NCBI RefSeq assembly: GCF_020880815.1
Contig: NZ_JAJITD010000002.1
Coordinates: 496,001-560,000 of the forward strand
DNA: 64,000 nt
Direction of reading: 5' to 3'
Source of the DNA: Paraburkholderia sejongensis
GTDB lineage: Bacteria > Pseudomonadota > Gammaproteobacteria > Burkholderiales > Burkholderiaceae
Shown here in pieces: positions 46,164-55,906 of this stretch (position 1 is its first letter; every line of letters begins with the position of its first letter). Below the pieces are notes generated by a model. It was not told where the DNA came from. It ran no database searches and saw nothing but the letters and a program-made list of their open reading frames with translations. The translations under genes and the position numbers were made by a program.

Positions 46164-47042
46164 TCACAGCGGTATTTCGGACGACGCCGCTTCGAGCGCC
46201 TTTTGCGGCAGTTTCGCGCGGCGCTCCGGCGGCAGCGCCTGCAACGCGCGGCGACCGCGCAGGCCGAGGAAATATTCGCGGATGAACGGATGATCGACGC
46301 CCGCCGCCTCTTCGACCGGCGCGTTGACCAGCACCTTGCGATCGGCCAGCACCGCGACCCGGGTGGACAGCGCGACCATCGTGTCGAGATCGTGCGTGAT
46401 CATCACGACGGTCAGCCCGAGCGCACGATGCAGCGCGGAGATCAGCTCGACGAATTCGTCGGAGGCCTGCGGATCGAGGCCGGCGGTCGGTTCGTCGAGG
46501 AACAGCAGCTCGGGTTCGAGCGCGATCGCGCGGGCGATACCGACCCGCTTGATCATCCCGCCCGACAGCGCCGACGGCATCTTCGACGCGTGCTTGCACG
46601 GCAGCCCGACCATCTCTAGCTTGAGCATCACGATGTCGCGCAGCAGATCCTCGGGCACCTTGCCGAGCTCGCGCACCGGCTGCGCGACGTTGTCGAACAC
46701 CGACAGCGACGAGAACAGCGCGCCGCGCTGGAACAGCATGCCGGAGCGGCTGCGCATCAGCAGCGCGGTTTCCGGCGAGATCGTCGCGAGGTCTTCGCCG
46801 AACAGTTTGATGGTGCCCGACGACGGCCGCTCGAGGCCGAGAATCTGCCGCACCAGCGTGGTCTTGCCCGAGCCCGAGCCGCCGACGATCGACACGATCT
46901 CGCCGCGCCGCACGTCGAGGCTCAGGTGCTGATGCACGATGTTGCGGCCATAGCGCTTGGTGATGTCGATCACCTCGATCACCGGTTCTTCGATCGACGG
47001 CACCGGCTGGCCGCGCACGGCTTCGGTAAGTGGCGCGATCAT
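46164..47042 (-). CDS. MlaF-like ABC transporter ATP-binding protein
   Basis: Cytoplasmic ATPase of the MCE lipid transporter, 292 residues. Walker A is SIVGGSGSGKTTLVRQILGL, the signature is SALSGGMIKRVGIARAIALE, and Walker B is LLFLDEPTAGLDPQAS. The start ATG overlaps the stop of the permease gene (4 bp), so the two are coupled. It has an N-terminal extension (about 1-20) and a C-terminal tail (PPERRAKLPQKALEAASSEI) beyond the core. Confidence 0.93.
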   Translation of the reverse strand: MIAPLTEAVRGQPVPSIEEPVIEVIDITKRYGRNIVHQHLSLDVRRGEIVSIVGGSGSGKTTLVRQILGLERPSSGTIKLFGEDLATISPETALLMRSRSGMLFQRGALFSSLSVFDNVAQPVRELGKVPEDLLRDIVMLKLEMVGLPCKHASKMPSALSGGMIKRVGIARAIALEPELLFLDEPTAGLDPQASDEFVELISALHRALGLTVVMITHDLDTMVALSTRVAVLADRKVLVNAPVEEAAGVDHPFIREYFLGLRGRRALQALPPERRAKLPQKALEAASSEIPL

Positions 47043-48208
47043 CCGAGCCCCACGTTCTGGAAGAGAATCGCGAACACCGCGTCCGCGAGAATCACGATGG
47101 TGATCGAGGTCACCACCGAGGTCGTCGTGCCTTCGCCGAGACTCTGCGAATTGGCCTTGATACGGAAGCCGAAGTGACAGCCGGCGATCGCAATCAGCAT
47201 GCCGAATACCACGCCCTTGCCGAGACCGATCCACAGATTCGCGATCGGCACGACGTTCGGCAGCTGCCGCGCGAAGAAACTCATGTCGATGCCGAGCACC
47301 ACCTTCGCGGCGAGCGCGCCGCCGGTCAGCGAAATGACGTTGGTCCACATTACCAGCAGCGGCATCGCGATGCCGAGCGCGATCACGCGCGGCAGGATCA
47401 GCCGCAGGCCGTGCGGGATGCCCATCACGCGCATCGCGTCGAGTTCCTCGGTGACCCGCATCACGCCGATCTGCGCGGTGATCGCCGAACCCGAGCGGCC
47501 CGCGACCAGAATCGCCGACAGCACCGGACCGAGTTCGCGAATCACCGCGAGCCCGAGAATATTGACGATGAACTGGTTCGCGCCAAAGATCCGCAACTGC
47601 TGCGCGGACAGATAGCTGAGCACGATGCCGATCAGGAAGGCGACCAGCGCGGTGATCGGCAGCGCGCGGGCGCCGGCGTTGTAGACGTTCGCGGAGATTT
47701 CGGTCCACGGCGTTTTGCGCGGGTTGCGCGCGATCGCGAGCAGATCGAGCACGACCTGCCCGAGCATGCCGACGCCGCCTTTCAGGTGCTCGCCAAACGA
47801 GAAGAGGCTGAGGCCGAGGCGCGTGAACGGATCGAAACGCGTGACCGGTTCGGCGCTCTCGCGCACCGTGTCGAGCAACGCGATGCGCTCGAAGATGTCG
47901 CGCTGCGTGTCGGTCAACGCGGTGCCGGGCGGCATCTGGCGGCCCCATACGCGCCACAGCGCCTGACCGCCGACGTGGTCCATCCGGTCGATGCGCGACA
48001 GGTCCCACTGTCCGATGCCCTGCGCGCCGGTCAACGACCGCAGCTGCGGAATCACCCGGCCGGTGGCGCGATCGCGCGCGAGCGCGAGCGCCGTCCACTG
48101 GCCCGAGAGACGGACGATCTTGCCTTGGCTGCCAGCCGCGACTTCAAGGCCGGGCGGAGTGTCGTAGTTCAAGGATCGTGTGAAATCGGTTATCGGATTA
48201 GGGGCCAT
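47039..48208 (-). CDS. MlaE family permease with N-terminal STAS-like domain
   Basis: Permease of 389 residues. Residues about 1-125 form a soluble domain resembling STAS/MlaB (IVRLSGQWTALALARDRAT, IGQWDLSRIDRMDHVGGQAL), and the rest is the MlaE fold with five membrane helices and the signature VMRVTEELDAMRVMGIPHGL. In E. coli the STAS protein MlaB is separate, so this fusion combines two subunits. First gene of the E-F-D-lipoprotein unit, divergent from birA with a 90-bp gap. Confidence 0.93.
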   Translation of the reverse strand: MAPNPITDFTRSLNYDTPPGLEVAAGSQGKIVRLSGQWTALALARDRATGRVIPQLRSLTGAQGIGQWDLSRIDRMDHVGGQALWRVWGRQMPPGTALTDTQRDIFERIALLDTVRESAEPVTRFDPFTRLGLSLFSFGEHLKGGVGMLGQVVLDLLAIARNPRKTPWTEISANVYNAGARALPITALVAFLIGIVLSYLSAQQLRIFGANQFIVNILGLAVIRELGPVLSAILVAGRSGSAITAQIGVMRVTEELDAMRVMGIPHGLRLILPRVIALGIAMPLLVMWTNVISLTGGALAAKVVLGIDMSFFARQLPNVVPIANLWIGLGKGVVFGMLIAIAGCHFGFRIKANSQSLGEGTTTSVVTSITIVILADAVFAILFQNVGLG

Positions 48209-48285
48209 TGTAACGAAGGCTCGGCTTGCGGTCCGCTCCGATCCGCATGCGTTTGTAAGCCGGGCCCGCGCGGGTTCGCGCTCGC

Positions 48286-48291
48286 TACAAT
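48286..48291 (+). promoter_or_regulatory. -10 box (GCTACAAT type) adjacent to the birA start
   Basis: TACAAT ends 7 bp before the birA ATG, so transcription would start at or within a base or two of the start codon. No SD is present in the gap and no convincing -35 hexamer lies 17 bp upstream. Confidence 0.4.
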
Positions 48292-48298
48292 ATGTGGC

Positions 48299-49237
48299 AT
48301 GAACGCTTCCAACACTCCCCCTTCGTCGCCGGCGACGGCGACCTCTCAGGCCGCATCAGATGCGGCTTCGGCCGACTGGCGTATCGACCGCGAGCGCGCG
48401 GTCAAACTGTTCGGCCCGCAGGCGCATGACTGGCCGATCGAAATCGTCGAAGAAACCGGCTCGACCAACGCCGACCTGATGGCCCGGATGAAAGCGCTGC
48501 CGCGCCGCGCGAACGCGCTGCCGCGGCCGATCGTGCGGGTTGCGTATCTGCAAACCGCCGGACGCGGCCGGCGCGGCCGGCCGTGGTATGCGGAGCCGGG
48601 CAACGCGCTGCTATTTTCGGTGGCCTGTGTGCTGCCGCGCCCGCTCGAAGGACTCGCGGGGCTGAGCCTCGCGGTCGGCGTCGCGCTGGTCGACGCACTG
48701 CGCTCGCTGCCGGTCGCCGCTCCCGGCCAGATCGCGCTGAAATGGCCGAACGACGTGCTGCTCGAAGGCGACAAGCTCGTCGGCATCCTGATCGAAACCG
48801 CGTGGAGCACCGACGACGCGAGCGCGGTCGTGATCGGGATCGGCACCAATGTGAAGGGCGCGGATGAACTCGCGGCGAAGGTCGGCGCGTTCAATGCCGA
48901 CGCGCCGCCGCAAGCGCGCGGCACCGTCCCGACCGCGTTGCAGCGGGTACTGCCGAACGCGAATCTGACCGACACGCTGGCGGCCGAGCTGAACGCGCTC
49001 GAACCGGCGTTGCAGCGCTTCGGCGTCGACGGCTTCGCGCCGTTCCAGCCGCGCTGGAATGCGGTGCATGCGTATGCGGGCCGCGAGGTCGTGCTGCTCG
49101 AGCAGGGCCAGGAACACGCGCGCGGCGTGGCGGCGGGCGTCGACGAACGCGGCCAGTTGCTGCTCGATACGGCCGGCGGCCGCCAGAGCATCGCGACCGG
49201 CGATGTGTCGCTGCGGCTCGCCGACGGTGCCGCATGA
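48299..49237 (+). CDS. birA: Biotin--[acetyl-CoA-carboxylase] ligase
   Basis: Attaches biotin to the carboxyl carrier protein. The 312-residue protein has the ligase core with [11 protein letters not shown], the biotinyl-AMP loop [20 protein letters not shown] and [20 protein letters not shown], and a C-terminal SH3-like domain ending in [12 protein letters not shown]. The catalytic core begins by about residue 50, after a Ser/Ala-rich stretch. There is thus no room for the HTH of E. coli BirA, and this should be a ligase without repressor function. It overlaps coaX by 4 bp. Confidence 0.94.
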   Translation: MNASNTPPSSPATATSQAASDAASADWRIDRERAVKLFGPQAHDWPIEIVEETGSTNADLMARMKALPRRANALPRPIVRVAYLQTAGRGRRGRPWYAEPGNALLFSVACVLPRPLEGLAGLSLAVGVALVDALRSLPVAAPGQIALKWPNDVLLEGDKLVGILIETAWSTDDASAVVIGIGTNVKGADELAAKVGAFNADAPPQARGTVPTALQRVLPNANLTDTLAAELNALEPALQRFGVDGFAPFQPRWNAVHAYAGREVVLLEQGQEHARGVAAGVDERGQLLLDTAGGRQSIATGDVSLRLADGAA

Positions 49238-50202
49238 CGCAGCCTGGAGCTTCGCAGCACGCGGCGTATCTGCTGATCGACGCGGGCAATAGCCGGGTCA
49301 AATGGGCGCTGGTGCAGCCCGATGGGGTGCAGCTGGCGAGCGGTGCGCTGGGGCATGACGAGTTGGTGGAGCTTGCCGAAGCCGGCGGGCAGGCGGGTTC
49401 GCAGTTGGGTTTGGGGCCGAGTGGGCGGTCGCCGTCGCAGTCGGGTTCGCAGTCGGGTTCGCAGTCGGAGTTACAGCCAGAGTCACAGCCGGGGTCACAG
49501 CCCGGCTGGGCCGGATTGCCGAGGCCGCGCGGCGCATGGCTGTCGAACGTCGCAGGCAGCGAGGTCGCGGCGCGGATCGCCGCACTGGTCGACGCGCACT
49601 GGCCGCAACTGCCGCTCACGACGATCCGCGCGAGCGCGCAGCAATGCGGCGTGACGAATTGCTATACGACGCCGCACTCGCTCGGCAGCGATCGCTGGGC
49701 CGGCATGATCGGCGCACACGCGGCGTTTCCCGGCGAGCATCTGCTGCTCGCGACGCTCGGCACCGCGACGACGCTCGAAGCATTGCGCGCGGACGGTGCG
49801 TTTATCGGTGGATTGATCGCGCCGGGCTGGACGCTGATGATGCGCTCGCTCGGCGAGCACACCGCGCAACTGCCGACGCTGTCGGCCGCCCGCGCGCGCG
49901 GGCTGCTCGGCGTGAAGGGCGTGGACGACGCCGCTGAAGCGAACGAGCGCGGGCCGTTTTTCGCGACCGATACGCCGCGCTCGCTATCGGCCGGTTGCAC
50001 GCTCGCGCAGGCGGGGTTGATCGAACGGATGTGGGGCGATCTGCGCGACGAGTGGCAGGTGCCGGTGCGCCTCGTGGTCAGCGGCGGCGCGGCCGACGCT
50101 GTGGCCAGCGCGCTGAAAGTGCCGCATACTCGCCACGATTCGCTGGTGCTGTCGGGGCTCGCGTTGATTGCCGCGGCGGATGCGGCGCGCGACGGGGGCT
50201 GA
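49234..50202 (+). CDS. coaX: Type III pantothenate kinase with repeat insertion
   Basis: First step of coenzyme A synthesis, in the ASKHA fold. The 322-residue protein begins with [20 protein letters not shown] (phosphate loop); [20 protein letters not shown] and [20 protein letters not shown] are family signatures. A low-complexity segment (about 50-95, rich in Gln, Ser and Gly) containing six SQxG-type repeats is inserted before the core motif [16 protein letters not shown]. Coupled to birA by ATGA overlap, the usual arrangement in Burkholderia. Confidence 0.95.
   Translation: MTQPGASQHAAYLLIDAGNSRVKWALVQPDGVQLASGALGHDELVELAEAGGQAGSQLGLGPSGRSPSQSGSQSGSQSELQPESQPGSQPGWAGLPRPRGAWLSNVAGSEVAARIAALVDAHWPQLPLTTIRASAQQCGVTNCYTTPHSLGSDRWAGMIGAHAAFPGEHLLLATLGTATTLEALRADGAFIGGLIAPGWTLMMRSLGEHTAQLPTLSAARARGLLGVKGVDDAAEANERGPFFATDTPRSLSAGCTLAQAGLIERMWGDLRDEWQVPVRLVVSGGAADAVASALKVPHTRHDSLVLSGLALIAAADAARDGG
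49435..49506 (+). repeat. 12-bp in-frame minisatellite in coaX
   Basis: Six tandem 12-bp units based on TCGCAGTCGGGT, the first two identical and the others increasingly diverged. They encode [20 protein letters not shown] and SQPG (residues 68-91). A unit of 12 keeps the frame whatever the copy number. Confidence 0.95.
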
Positions 50203-50291
50203 ATGATCAGTGCTGACGTGGCGGCTGAACAGACCGCCTGCGCCCTTGCACTGGCCGCCCGATCTCTTTTCTGGACTGGAAACAACCCACG

Positions 50292-50531
50292 ATGCTTCGC
50301 TGGCCGATCGCGATTCTGATTCTTGCCAACGTGCTGGCTTTCGTTGCGCTACGCGGCGCCTTCGGCCCGACGCCCACCGCCGGCGGACACGAGCCGGCTC
50401 ATCTGAACCGGCAGATCCGTCCGGAGTCCGTCAAAGTGCAATCGGTCAGCGCCGCGGATGCAGGCGATCAGGCGGTGGTCGGTGGGCCGGCGCCGATGGC
50501 GCCGATTTCGACGTCGGAGTTACCGGAGTAG
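50292..50531 (+). CDS. Small membrane-anchored protein of unknown function
   Basis: A 79-residue protein with one N-terminal membrane helix or uncleaved signal (WPIAILILANVLAFVALRGA) and a polar tail containing LNRQIRPESVKVQSVSAAD. I do not recognise a family. The tail resembles the linker seen before SPOR domains in betaproteobacterial proteins, but no SPOR domain follows. It is 89 bp after coaX on the same strand and probably belongs to the birA-coaX transcript. Confidence 0.6.
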   Translation: MLRWPIAILILANVLAFVALRGAFGPTPTAGGHEPAHLNRQIRPESVKVQSVSAADAGDQAVVGGPAPMAPISTSELPE

Positions 50532-50607
50532 CAGGTTTGGGCGGAGCCGCCCCAGAGGCTCGCTCGCCCTGCCGGTTCGCCGCGCATTCGCGCGGCGAAC
50601 ACGCGAC

Positions 50608-51090
50608 TCAACCGTGAGTGCGCACCTTCTTCAACAGCGCGGTCGTCGAGCGATCGTGCTCGAACGCAATCGCCAGCGCCTTGCCGCCCCAGCCACGCAC
50701 CAGCGCCGATTCGGGCAATGCGTCCATGTCGTAATCGCCGCCCTTGACCAGCACGTCCGGCCGCAGCGCCGAAATCAGTTCGACCGGTGTTTTCTCGCCG
50801 AAACCCACCACGTAATCGACGCTTTCGAGCGCCGCCAGCAGCGCCATCCGGTCGGCTTCGGTATTGATCGGCCGGTCGTCGCCTTTGCCGAGCATGCGCA
50901 CCGATGCATCGCTATTCACGCCGACGATCAGGCACGCGCCCAACGCCTTCGCGTCGGCCAGATACGTGACGTGCCCGCGATGCAGGATATCGAACACGCC
51001 GTTGGTAAAGACGACCGGCGCGCGCAGCGAAGGACGCAGCTTCGCCAAGGCATCGCGCGTCATGATTTTGCGTTCAAAGATAGCGGCCAT
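50608..51090 (-). CDS. rfaE2: D-glycero-beta-D-manno-heptose 1-phosphate adenylyltransferase
   Basis: Nucleotidyltransferase for ADP-heptose, the LPS inner-core precursor. The 160-residue protein has VVFTNGVFDILHRGHVTYLA (HxGH motif) and KGDDRPINTEADRMALLAAL; the C-terminus is FEHDRSTTALLKKVRTHG. In E. coli this domain is fused to the heptose kinase (HldE); here it is separate, as is usual in Burkholderiaceae. The start MAAIFERKIMTRD is preferred over a frame extension of 14 codons. Confidence 0.95.
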   Translation of the reverse strand: MAAIFERKIMTRDALAKLRPSLRAPVVFTNGVFDILHRGHVTYLADAKALGACLIVGVNSDASVRMLGKGDDRPINTEADRMALLAALESVDYVVGFGEKTPVELISALRPDVLVKGGDYDMDALPESALVRGWGGKALAIAFEHDRSTTALLKKVRTHG

Positions 51091-51158
51091 CACGGAATCA
51101 CAAGTAGCGGGAGAACGGGAAAGTGCCGTCACGATACACGCTGGACGGCCTCAAGCAA

Positions 51159-51192
51159 AACGGTCCGGCAAGCTCACGCCTGCCGGACCGTT
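51159..51192 (-). terminator. Terminator of the ferritin-like gene
   Basis: A 12-bp stem (51159-51170 with 51181-51192) and 10-nt loop; on the minus strand it is followed by TTGCTTG after two stem Ts. It lies between the ferritin-like gene and rfaE2, both read in this direction. Confidence 0.65.
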
Positions 51193-51308
51193 GTAAAGCT
51201 GTTTCAGATCATTCGCGGATTCTGTTCACGCGCCGGGCGTTTTCACCCGACTTCGTCAAGCCTGATCCGTCACGCCGGCGGCACTCACAAACGCCGACGC
51301 GCACATCG

Positions 51309-52184
51309 TTACGCGGGCTGCTGCGCCGGGTTCTGATCGGCCGCTTGCAGACGCGCGACCACTTCCTTGCGATAGCGGTTCAGTTCCTGCGCGGTGTTGA
51401 ACGTGCGCTCGAACAGCAGCGACAGGTTGTGCAGAATGCGCTCGACGACCTTCTTTTCCCAGCCGTCGTCGAATCGGATCTGCTCGTCGAGCCAGCGCTC
51501 GAGCCATTCCGGATCCGGCAGACGCGACTGGATCGTGTCGCGCGGGAACAGCGCCTGGTTCACGTGCAGGTTCGTAGGGTGCAGCGGCTTTTCCGTGCGA
51601 CGCGCCGATGCCATCAGCACGCCGATCTTCGCGAACGCGGCGCGCGCGATGTCGCCGGTTTGCGCCATCGCCTTCTTCATGTAGCGCAGATACGCGCCGC
51701 CATGCCGCGCTTCGTCGCGCGAGATGGTTTCGTAGATGTGCTTGATGACCGGCTCGGTGTGCCATTCGGCAGCGCGGCGATACCAGTGATTCAGGCGGAT
51801 TTCGCCGCAGAAGTGCAGCATCAGCGTTTCGAGCGGCGGCGCCGGATCGAATTCGAAGCGCACCGCGTGCAACTCCTCTTCGGTCGGGCACATTTCCGGC
51901 TTGAAGCGGCGCAGATATTCCATCAGGACCAGCGAGTGTTTCTGTTCTTCGAAGAACCACACGCTCATGAACGCGGAGAAATCGCTGTCGTGATGATTGT
52001 CACGCAGAAACATTTCCGTGGCGGGCAACGCGGACCATTCGGTGATCGCGTTCATCTTGATCGTCGCGGCCTGCTCGTCGGTCAACAGCGATGCGTCGAA
52101 TTTGTCCCAGGGAATGTCCTTCTCCATGTCCCATCGAACGGATTCGAGCGATTTATAAAGTTCCGGATAAAGCATGGTGTTCAT
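51309..52184 (-). CDS. Ferritin-like diiron protein
   Basis: A 291-residue helical protein with two metal-binding signatures of the ferritin/acyl-ACP-desaturase superfamily: FFEEQKHSLVLMEYLRRF (ExxH) and ISRDEARHGGAYLRYMKKA (DExxH), the latter preceded by HWYRRAAEWHTEPVIKHIYE. This predicts a diiron carboxylate site, but substrate and reaction are unknown. The start MNTMLYPELYKSL follows a purine-poor leader. It is flanked by a 615-bp gene-free stretch upstream and a terminator downstream. Confidence 0.82.
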   Translation of the reverse strand: MNTMLYPELYKSLESVRWDMEKDIPWDKFDASLLTDEQAATIKMNAITEWSALPATEMFLRDNHHDSDFSAFMSVWFFEEQKHSLVLMEYLRRFKPEMCPTEEELHAVRFEFDPAPPLETLMLHFCGEIRLNHWYRRAAEWHTEPVIKHIYETISRDEARHGGAYLRYMKKAMAQTGDIARAAFAKIGVLMASARRTEKPLHPTNLHVNQALFPRDTIQSRLPDPEWLERWLDEQIRFDDGWEKKVVERILHNLSLLFERTFNTAQELNRYRKEVVARLQAADQNPAQQPA

Positions 52185-52799
52185 AGTCCCACCCCTGTTC
52201 TGCGCATACTGTGTGTGTCTGTTGCTGCTACGTGTAGCCGTTTTTGCCTGCGACGCACGGACATACCGTTTATCGGCGAAGCATTCAATTTTACGCGGTA
52301 ATCGGTCGCCCACATGCACCGGGCGACAAAGAAGTCCGGGCGTTTTTGCACTGGCGTTTGAAGCATGATTGGCGTCGTCAACCGTGGGTGAGGGGAGCCC
52401 CTGTGCCTGAGGTCGAGCCGGTTCGGGTCGCATACCGCACCGTCCAGCACGCTCCGGAAGTACCGGAGGTAATGACGCGAGGGCGGCGGGATTGGTTCTT
52501 TTCAGCGCACGCCCCAAAGCCAGATCAAGCTTACACAATGATAGCACGCGGACTTCGCATATCCTGTGACAGAAGAGCCCGAATTGCGCTGTGGGATTGA
52601 CTTCCGTCAACAAAGACTGCGATGTTTGACGAACGCAACGCGCGTGCCCGAAGCGGGCGGAAGTGGATCGGATGGGAGCGCTTTATCGGCCGAGGCCGGG
52701 TTGCGTATTCGGTACGCGGCGGGTGTGCCGATTTTGGGGTTTTCGGGAGCGCAATGAAAGGGAGCGCGGCGGCCTGAACGCGCCGCCGCCGTCGCATAT
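52185..52799. other. Gene-free stretch upstream of the ferritin-like gene
   Basis: No coding frame here looks real: short frames have no SD and no conserved character. A minus-strand TTGACG (52610-52605) has no good -10 at 17 bp, and TATCAT (52543-52538) has no good -35, so the promoter is unresolved. A GC stem (52766-52772 with 52783-52789) just past phaM may help to end that transcript. Confidence 0.6.
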
Positions 52800-53597
52800 T
52801 TACGACGCTTTCTTCGGCGCCGTGCCGCTGCCGCTCTCGCCGACCGGGCGTTTGCTCGCCGCGGGGGCGCGTTTCGCTGCCGGCCGCCTGGCCGCGGGCT
52901 TTACGTCCGATGGGTTCGGCGCGCCGCTGTCCGCCGCGGCGCTCTCGGCCGACGCCGCCATGGCGCCCTGCGTGCCGCCCCCCGCCGCGGCCGCGGCCAT
53001 CCCGGGTTGCGTCATCGCGAACTGGGCGATCTGATTGAACTGCGATTGCAGCAGGTTCCACCAGGCGGAGGCATCGAATGCCGGGGTCGCCGGTGCTTCC
53101 TTTTCGCCGCTGTCGGCAGCCGCGCTTTCGGTTTCGGGCGCGGCTTCGGCGGCGGGTTGGGCGGCCGGTTGCGCGGGTTTCGCCCAGCTATAGGCCGGGC
53201 TCGGCGTGCTCGCCGGTTCCGACGCGGCGGACGGGGCCGGCTGCGCCATCGACGACTGCGCGAACGCGCCGAACGCGCGCAACGTCGCGAGCGTCGCGCG
53301 CTGCACTTCGAGCGCCTGGATCGCGGACTGCAGCATGCTCAGGTTCAGCTTCAGCCATTGCTCGACCGCGCGCATGTCGGTGATGCGCTTGTCGAGTTCC
53401 TCGACGTTGGTGAGCGGCGCCATCATGTCGGACATCATCGACAGCGATGGGCTCGCGCTGCCGCCCGGCTGCGCGCCGGTGAGCGCAGCGCCGAACGGCG
53501 ACAGCCGCATCATGCCCCACATGCGATCGAGCATTTCAGCGGGCGGGAAACCGGGAAAGCCGGGAAAGGGCGGCGTGGAGTCAGTCGTATCGGTCAT
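52800..53597 (-). CDS. phaM: PhaM-type polyhydroxyalkanoate granule regulatory protein
   Basis: PhaM activates PHA synthase and links granules to the nucleoid in Ralstonia. The 265-residue protein has the N-terminal domain [20 protein letters not shown] and [20 protein letters not shown], an Ala/Pro/Ser/Glu linker, a second short conserved part ([20 protein letters not shown]) and a basic Ala/Pro/Lys tail ([20 protein letters not shown]) suited to DNA binding. The start [14 protein letters not shown] precedes the conserved region. Confidence 0.87.
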   Translation of the reverse strand: MTDTTDSTPPFPGFPGFPPAEMLDRMWGMMRLSPFGAALTGAQPGGSASPSLSMMSDMMAPLTNVEELDKRITDMRAVEQWLKLNLSMLQSAIQALEVQRATLATLRAFGAFAQSSMAQPAPSAASEPASTPSPAYSWAKPAQPAAQPAAEAAPETESAAADSGEKEAPATPAFDASAWWNLLQSQFNQIAQFAMTQPGMAAAAAGGGTQGAMAASAESAAADSGAPNPSDVKPAARRPAAKRAPAASKRPVGESGSGTAPKKAS

Positions 53598-53718
53598 GCT
53601 TGTCGCCTCGATGCTTAAAGAGATGTGCTGCGAGATGTCATGCGCGCGATGCCCGCGCGCACTGCTTTCGATCATACCGTGACGGGCAGCGGATCAGGAT
53701 CGGTTCGACGCCCTTCTC

Positions 53719-54630
53719 TCAGCCGCCGTTATCTACGCCGTCGCGGCCACTTTGCGCGTCGCCGTCCGATCGTCGCGCGGACGCGTCGCGCCACGGATCG
53801 CCGGCGCTGAAATCCGGCGCGCGCCGTTCGCGCAGCGAGCTCACACCCTCGCGCACGTCCGGGCCCGCAAAGCCCATGAATTCGAGCGCCAGCGACGTAT
53901 CGAAAGCCGGCCCCGCGCTGCGCAGCCAGTTGTTCAGCGCGTACTTGGTCCAGCGAATCGCGGTCTGCGAACCGTCGGCCAGCTTGCGCGCGACTTCGAA
54001 CGCCTTCGGCAGCAGCTCGTCCTCATCGACCGCCAGCGACACCAGCCCGATCCGCTCGGCCTCCTCACCGCTCACAGGCTCGCACAGCATCAGGTAGTAC
54101 TTCGCCTTCGCCATCCCGCACAGCAGCGGCCACACGATCGCCGCGTGATCGCCGGCGGCGACACCGAGCCGCGTATGACCGTCGATGATGCGCGCGGTCT
54201 TCGCCGCGATCGAGATATCGGCGAGCAGCCCGGCCACTAGCCCCGCGCCGACCGCCGGCCCGTGCATCGCCGAGACGATCGGCTTGCCGCAATTGATCAC
54301 GTTATAGACGAGGTCGCGCGCCTCGCGCCAGACCCGCGCGCGCACGTCGAAATTGTTTGCCATGTCTTCGACGAGTTGCAGATCGCCGCCCGCCGAAAAG
54401 CCCTTGCCCTCGCCGCGAATGATCGCGACGCGCGTGTCGGGATCGCGATCGATGTCGCGCCAGATCTCCGCCAGCTCGTAATGCATGCGCGCGTTCGCGG
54501 TGGCGAGCGCGCTTTTATTCGCGCCCTCGCCGCTCATCACGACTTCGAGCACGCCATGCGGATGGCGCTGCAAACGCAATGCGCGGTAATGCGCGTAGTA
54601 GCTATCGTTCTCTTGCGGTGGCTGAGACAT
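53719..54630 (-). CDS. Enoyl-CoA hydratase/isomerase family protein
   Basis: Crotonase-fold enzyme of 303 residues. The oxyanion-hole regions are [20 protein letters not shown] and [24 protein letters not shown] sequence (position about 95-125); [20 protein letters not shown] lies where the second catalytic acidic residue is expected. The tail beyond about residue 270 is polar and unconserved. The real substrate is unknown. It is downstream of the substrate-binding protein gene on the same strand, in a group likely to be catabolic. Confidence 0.88.
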   Translation of the reverse strand: MSQPPQENDSYYAHYRALRLQRHPHGVLEVVMSGEGANKSALATANARMHYELAEIWRDIDRDPDTRVAIIRGEGKGFSAGGDLQLVEDMANNFDVRARVWREARDLVYNVINCGKPIVSAMHGPAVGAGLVAGLLADISIAAKTARIIDGHTRLGVAAGDHAAIVWPLLCGMAKAKYYLMLCEPVSGEEAERIGLVSLAVDEDELLPKAFEVARKLADGSQTAIRWTKYALNNWLRSAGPAFDTSLALEFMGFAGPDVREGVSSLRERRAPDFSAGDPWRDASARRSDGDAQSGRDGVDNGG

Positions 54631-54673
54631 GGTGAGCAGTCCGTAAAAGATCGGTCAGAGCATCGCAGCCCGT

Positions 54674-55906
54674 TCAATGCGGCTGATACACCCATTTTCC
54701 ATTGCTGATTTCGACCATCACGCGGGCGCGCTGGTCGAGTCCGAGATGATCGGCCGCGCTCATGTTGACGACGCCGTTGGTATTCGAGAGGTCGCGGGTT
54801 CCTTCCAGTGCGTCGCGCAACGCGCGGCGAAATGGCGGCGTGCCCGGCGCACCGGCTTTCAGCGCGACCGGAATCGCGTGCTCGAGCAGCGTCCCGGCAT
54901 CCGCCGTGTACGAGCCGAACGCCGACACGCTGCCCGCGCCGCGCTGTGCTTCGAAGCGCGCGATGTAATCGAGCGCGAGGCGCCTCGCCGGATGATCGGC
55001 CGGCAGTTGCGCGGCGACCAGCACCGGGCTCGCGGGCAGGAAAGTGCCGTTGCAGTCGGCGCCGCACACGCGCAGGAAATCGTTATTGCCGACGCCGTGG
55101 TTGTGATAGATCGCGCCCTTGTAGCCGCGCTCGCGCAGCGTCTTCGGCGGCAGCGCGGCGGGCGTGCCGGCCGCGCCCACCACCACCGCGTCCGGATGCG
55201 CGGCGAGAATCTTCAGCACCTGGCCGGTCACGCTTGGATCGGTGCGATTGAAGCGCTCGCTCGCGACCACGTCGATGTGATGCAGCTGCGCGAATTTCGC
55301 GACCTCGGCGTAGAAGGTCTCGCCGAGCGCGTCGGCCTGGCCGATGAACGCGATCGTCTTCACGCCGTGGTCGCCCGCATGCTGGGCGATCGCGGAGGCC
55401 ATCATCGCGTCCGTCTGCGGCGTCTTGAACACCCAGCGGCGTTTCGCATCGACCGGCTCGATGATTTTCGCCGACGACGCGAGCGAGATCATCGGCGTTT
55501 CGGCGTCGGCGACCACGTCGATCATCGCCAGCGAATTCGGCGTGATCGACGAACCGATGATCGCGTCGACATGGTTCTCGGAGATCAGCTTGCGGGTGTC
55601 CTGCACCGCCTGGGTGGTATCGGATGCGTCGTCGAGCACGACGTACTCGACTTTCTGGCCGCCGATCTGTTTGGGCAGCAACGCGACCGTGTCGCGCGCC
55701 GGAATGCCGAGCGACGCGGCCGGCCCGGTCAGCGACAGCACGAGACCGATCTTGACCTGCGCGAATGACGGCAGCGGCAATGCGCAGGCGAGCGCGGCCG
55801 ATAGCAGCGCGGCGCGCCGCGCGACGCGCGGGACAAGCCCGCTGCGCGGGCTGCGTCGGCTTGCGGCGCGCGGCTTCTCAGCTTCGGGGAAGTCCAATCG
55901 CGGCAT
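54674..55906 (-). CDS. ABC transporter substrate-binding protein (LivK-like)
   Basis: Periplasmic binding protein of the branched-chain amino acid/amide type, 410 residues. After a long twin-Arg-rich N-terminus and a signal peptide ending PSFA, the mature part starts QVKIGLVLSLTGPAASLGIP, followed by IIGSSITPNSLAMIDVVADA and IGQADALGETFYAEVAKFAQ. A strong GAGGAGA precedes the ATG. No permease or ATPase genes are nearby, so it is an orphan. Its ligand may be an aromatic acid, judging from neighbours, but this is inference. Confidence 0.9.
   Translation of the reverse strand: MPRLDFPEAEKPRAASRRSPRSGLVPRVARRAALLSAALACALPLPSFAQVKIGLVLSLTGPAASLGIPARDTVALLPKQIGGQKVEYVVLDDASDTTQAVQDTRKLISENHVDAIIGSSITPNSLAMIDVVADAETPMISLASSAKIIEPVDAKRRWVFKTPQTDAMMASAIAQHAGDHGVKTIAFIGQADALGETFYAEVAKFAQLHHIDVVASERFNRTDPSVTGQVLKILAAHPDAVVVGAAGTPAALPPKTLRERGYKGAIYHNHGVGNNDFLRVCGADCNGTFLPASPVLVAAQLPADHPARRLALDYIARFEAQRGAGSVSAFGSYTADAGTLLEHAIPVALKAGAPGTPPFRRALRDALEGTRDLSNTNGVVNMSAADHLGLDQRARVMVEISNGKWVYQPH

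Noticed and set aside
52531..53061. Open frames around 52.5-53.0 kb on both strands
   Set aside because: No SD, no recognisable domain, low-complexity composition, and they overlap phaM in other frames.
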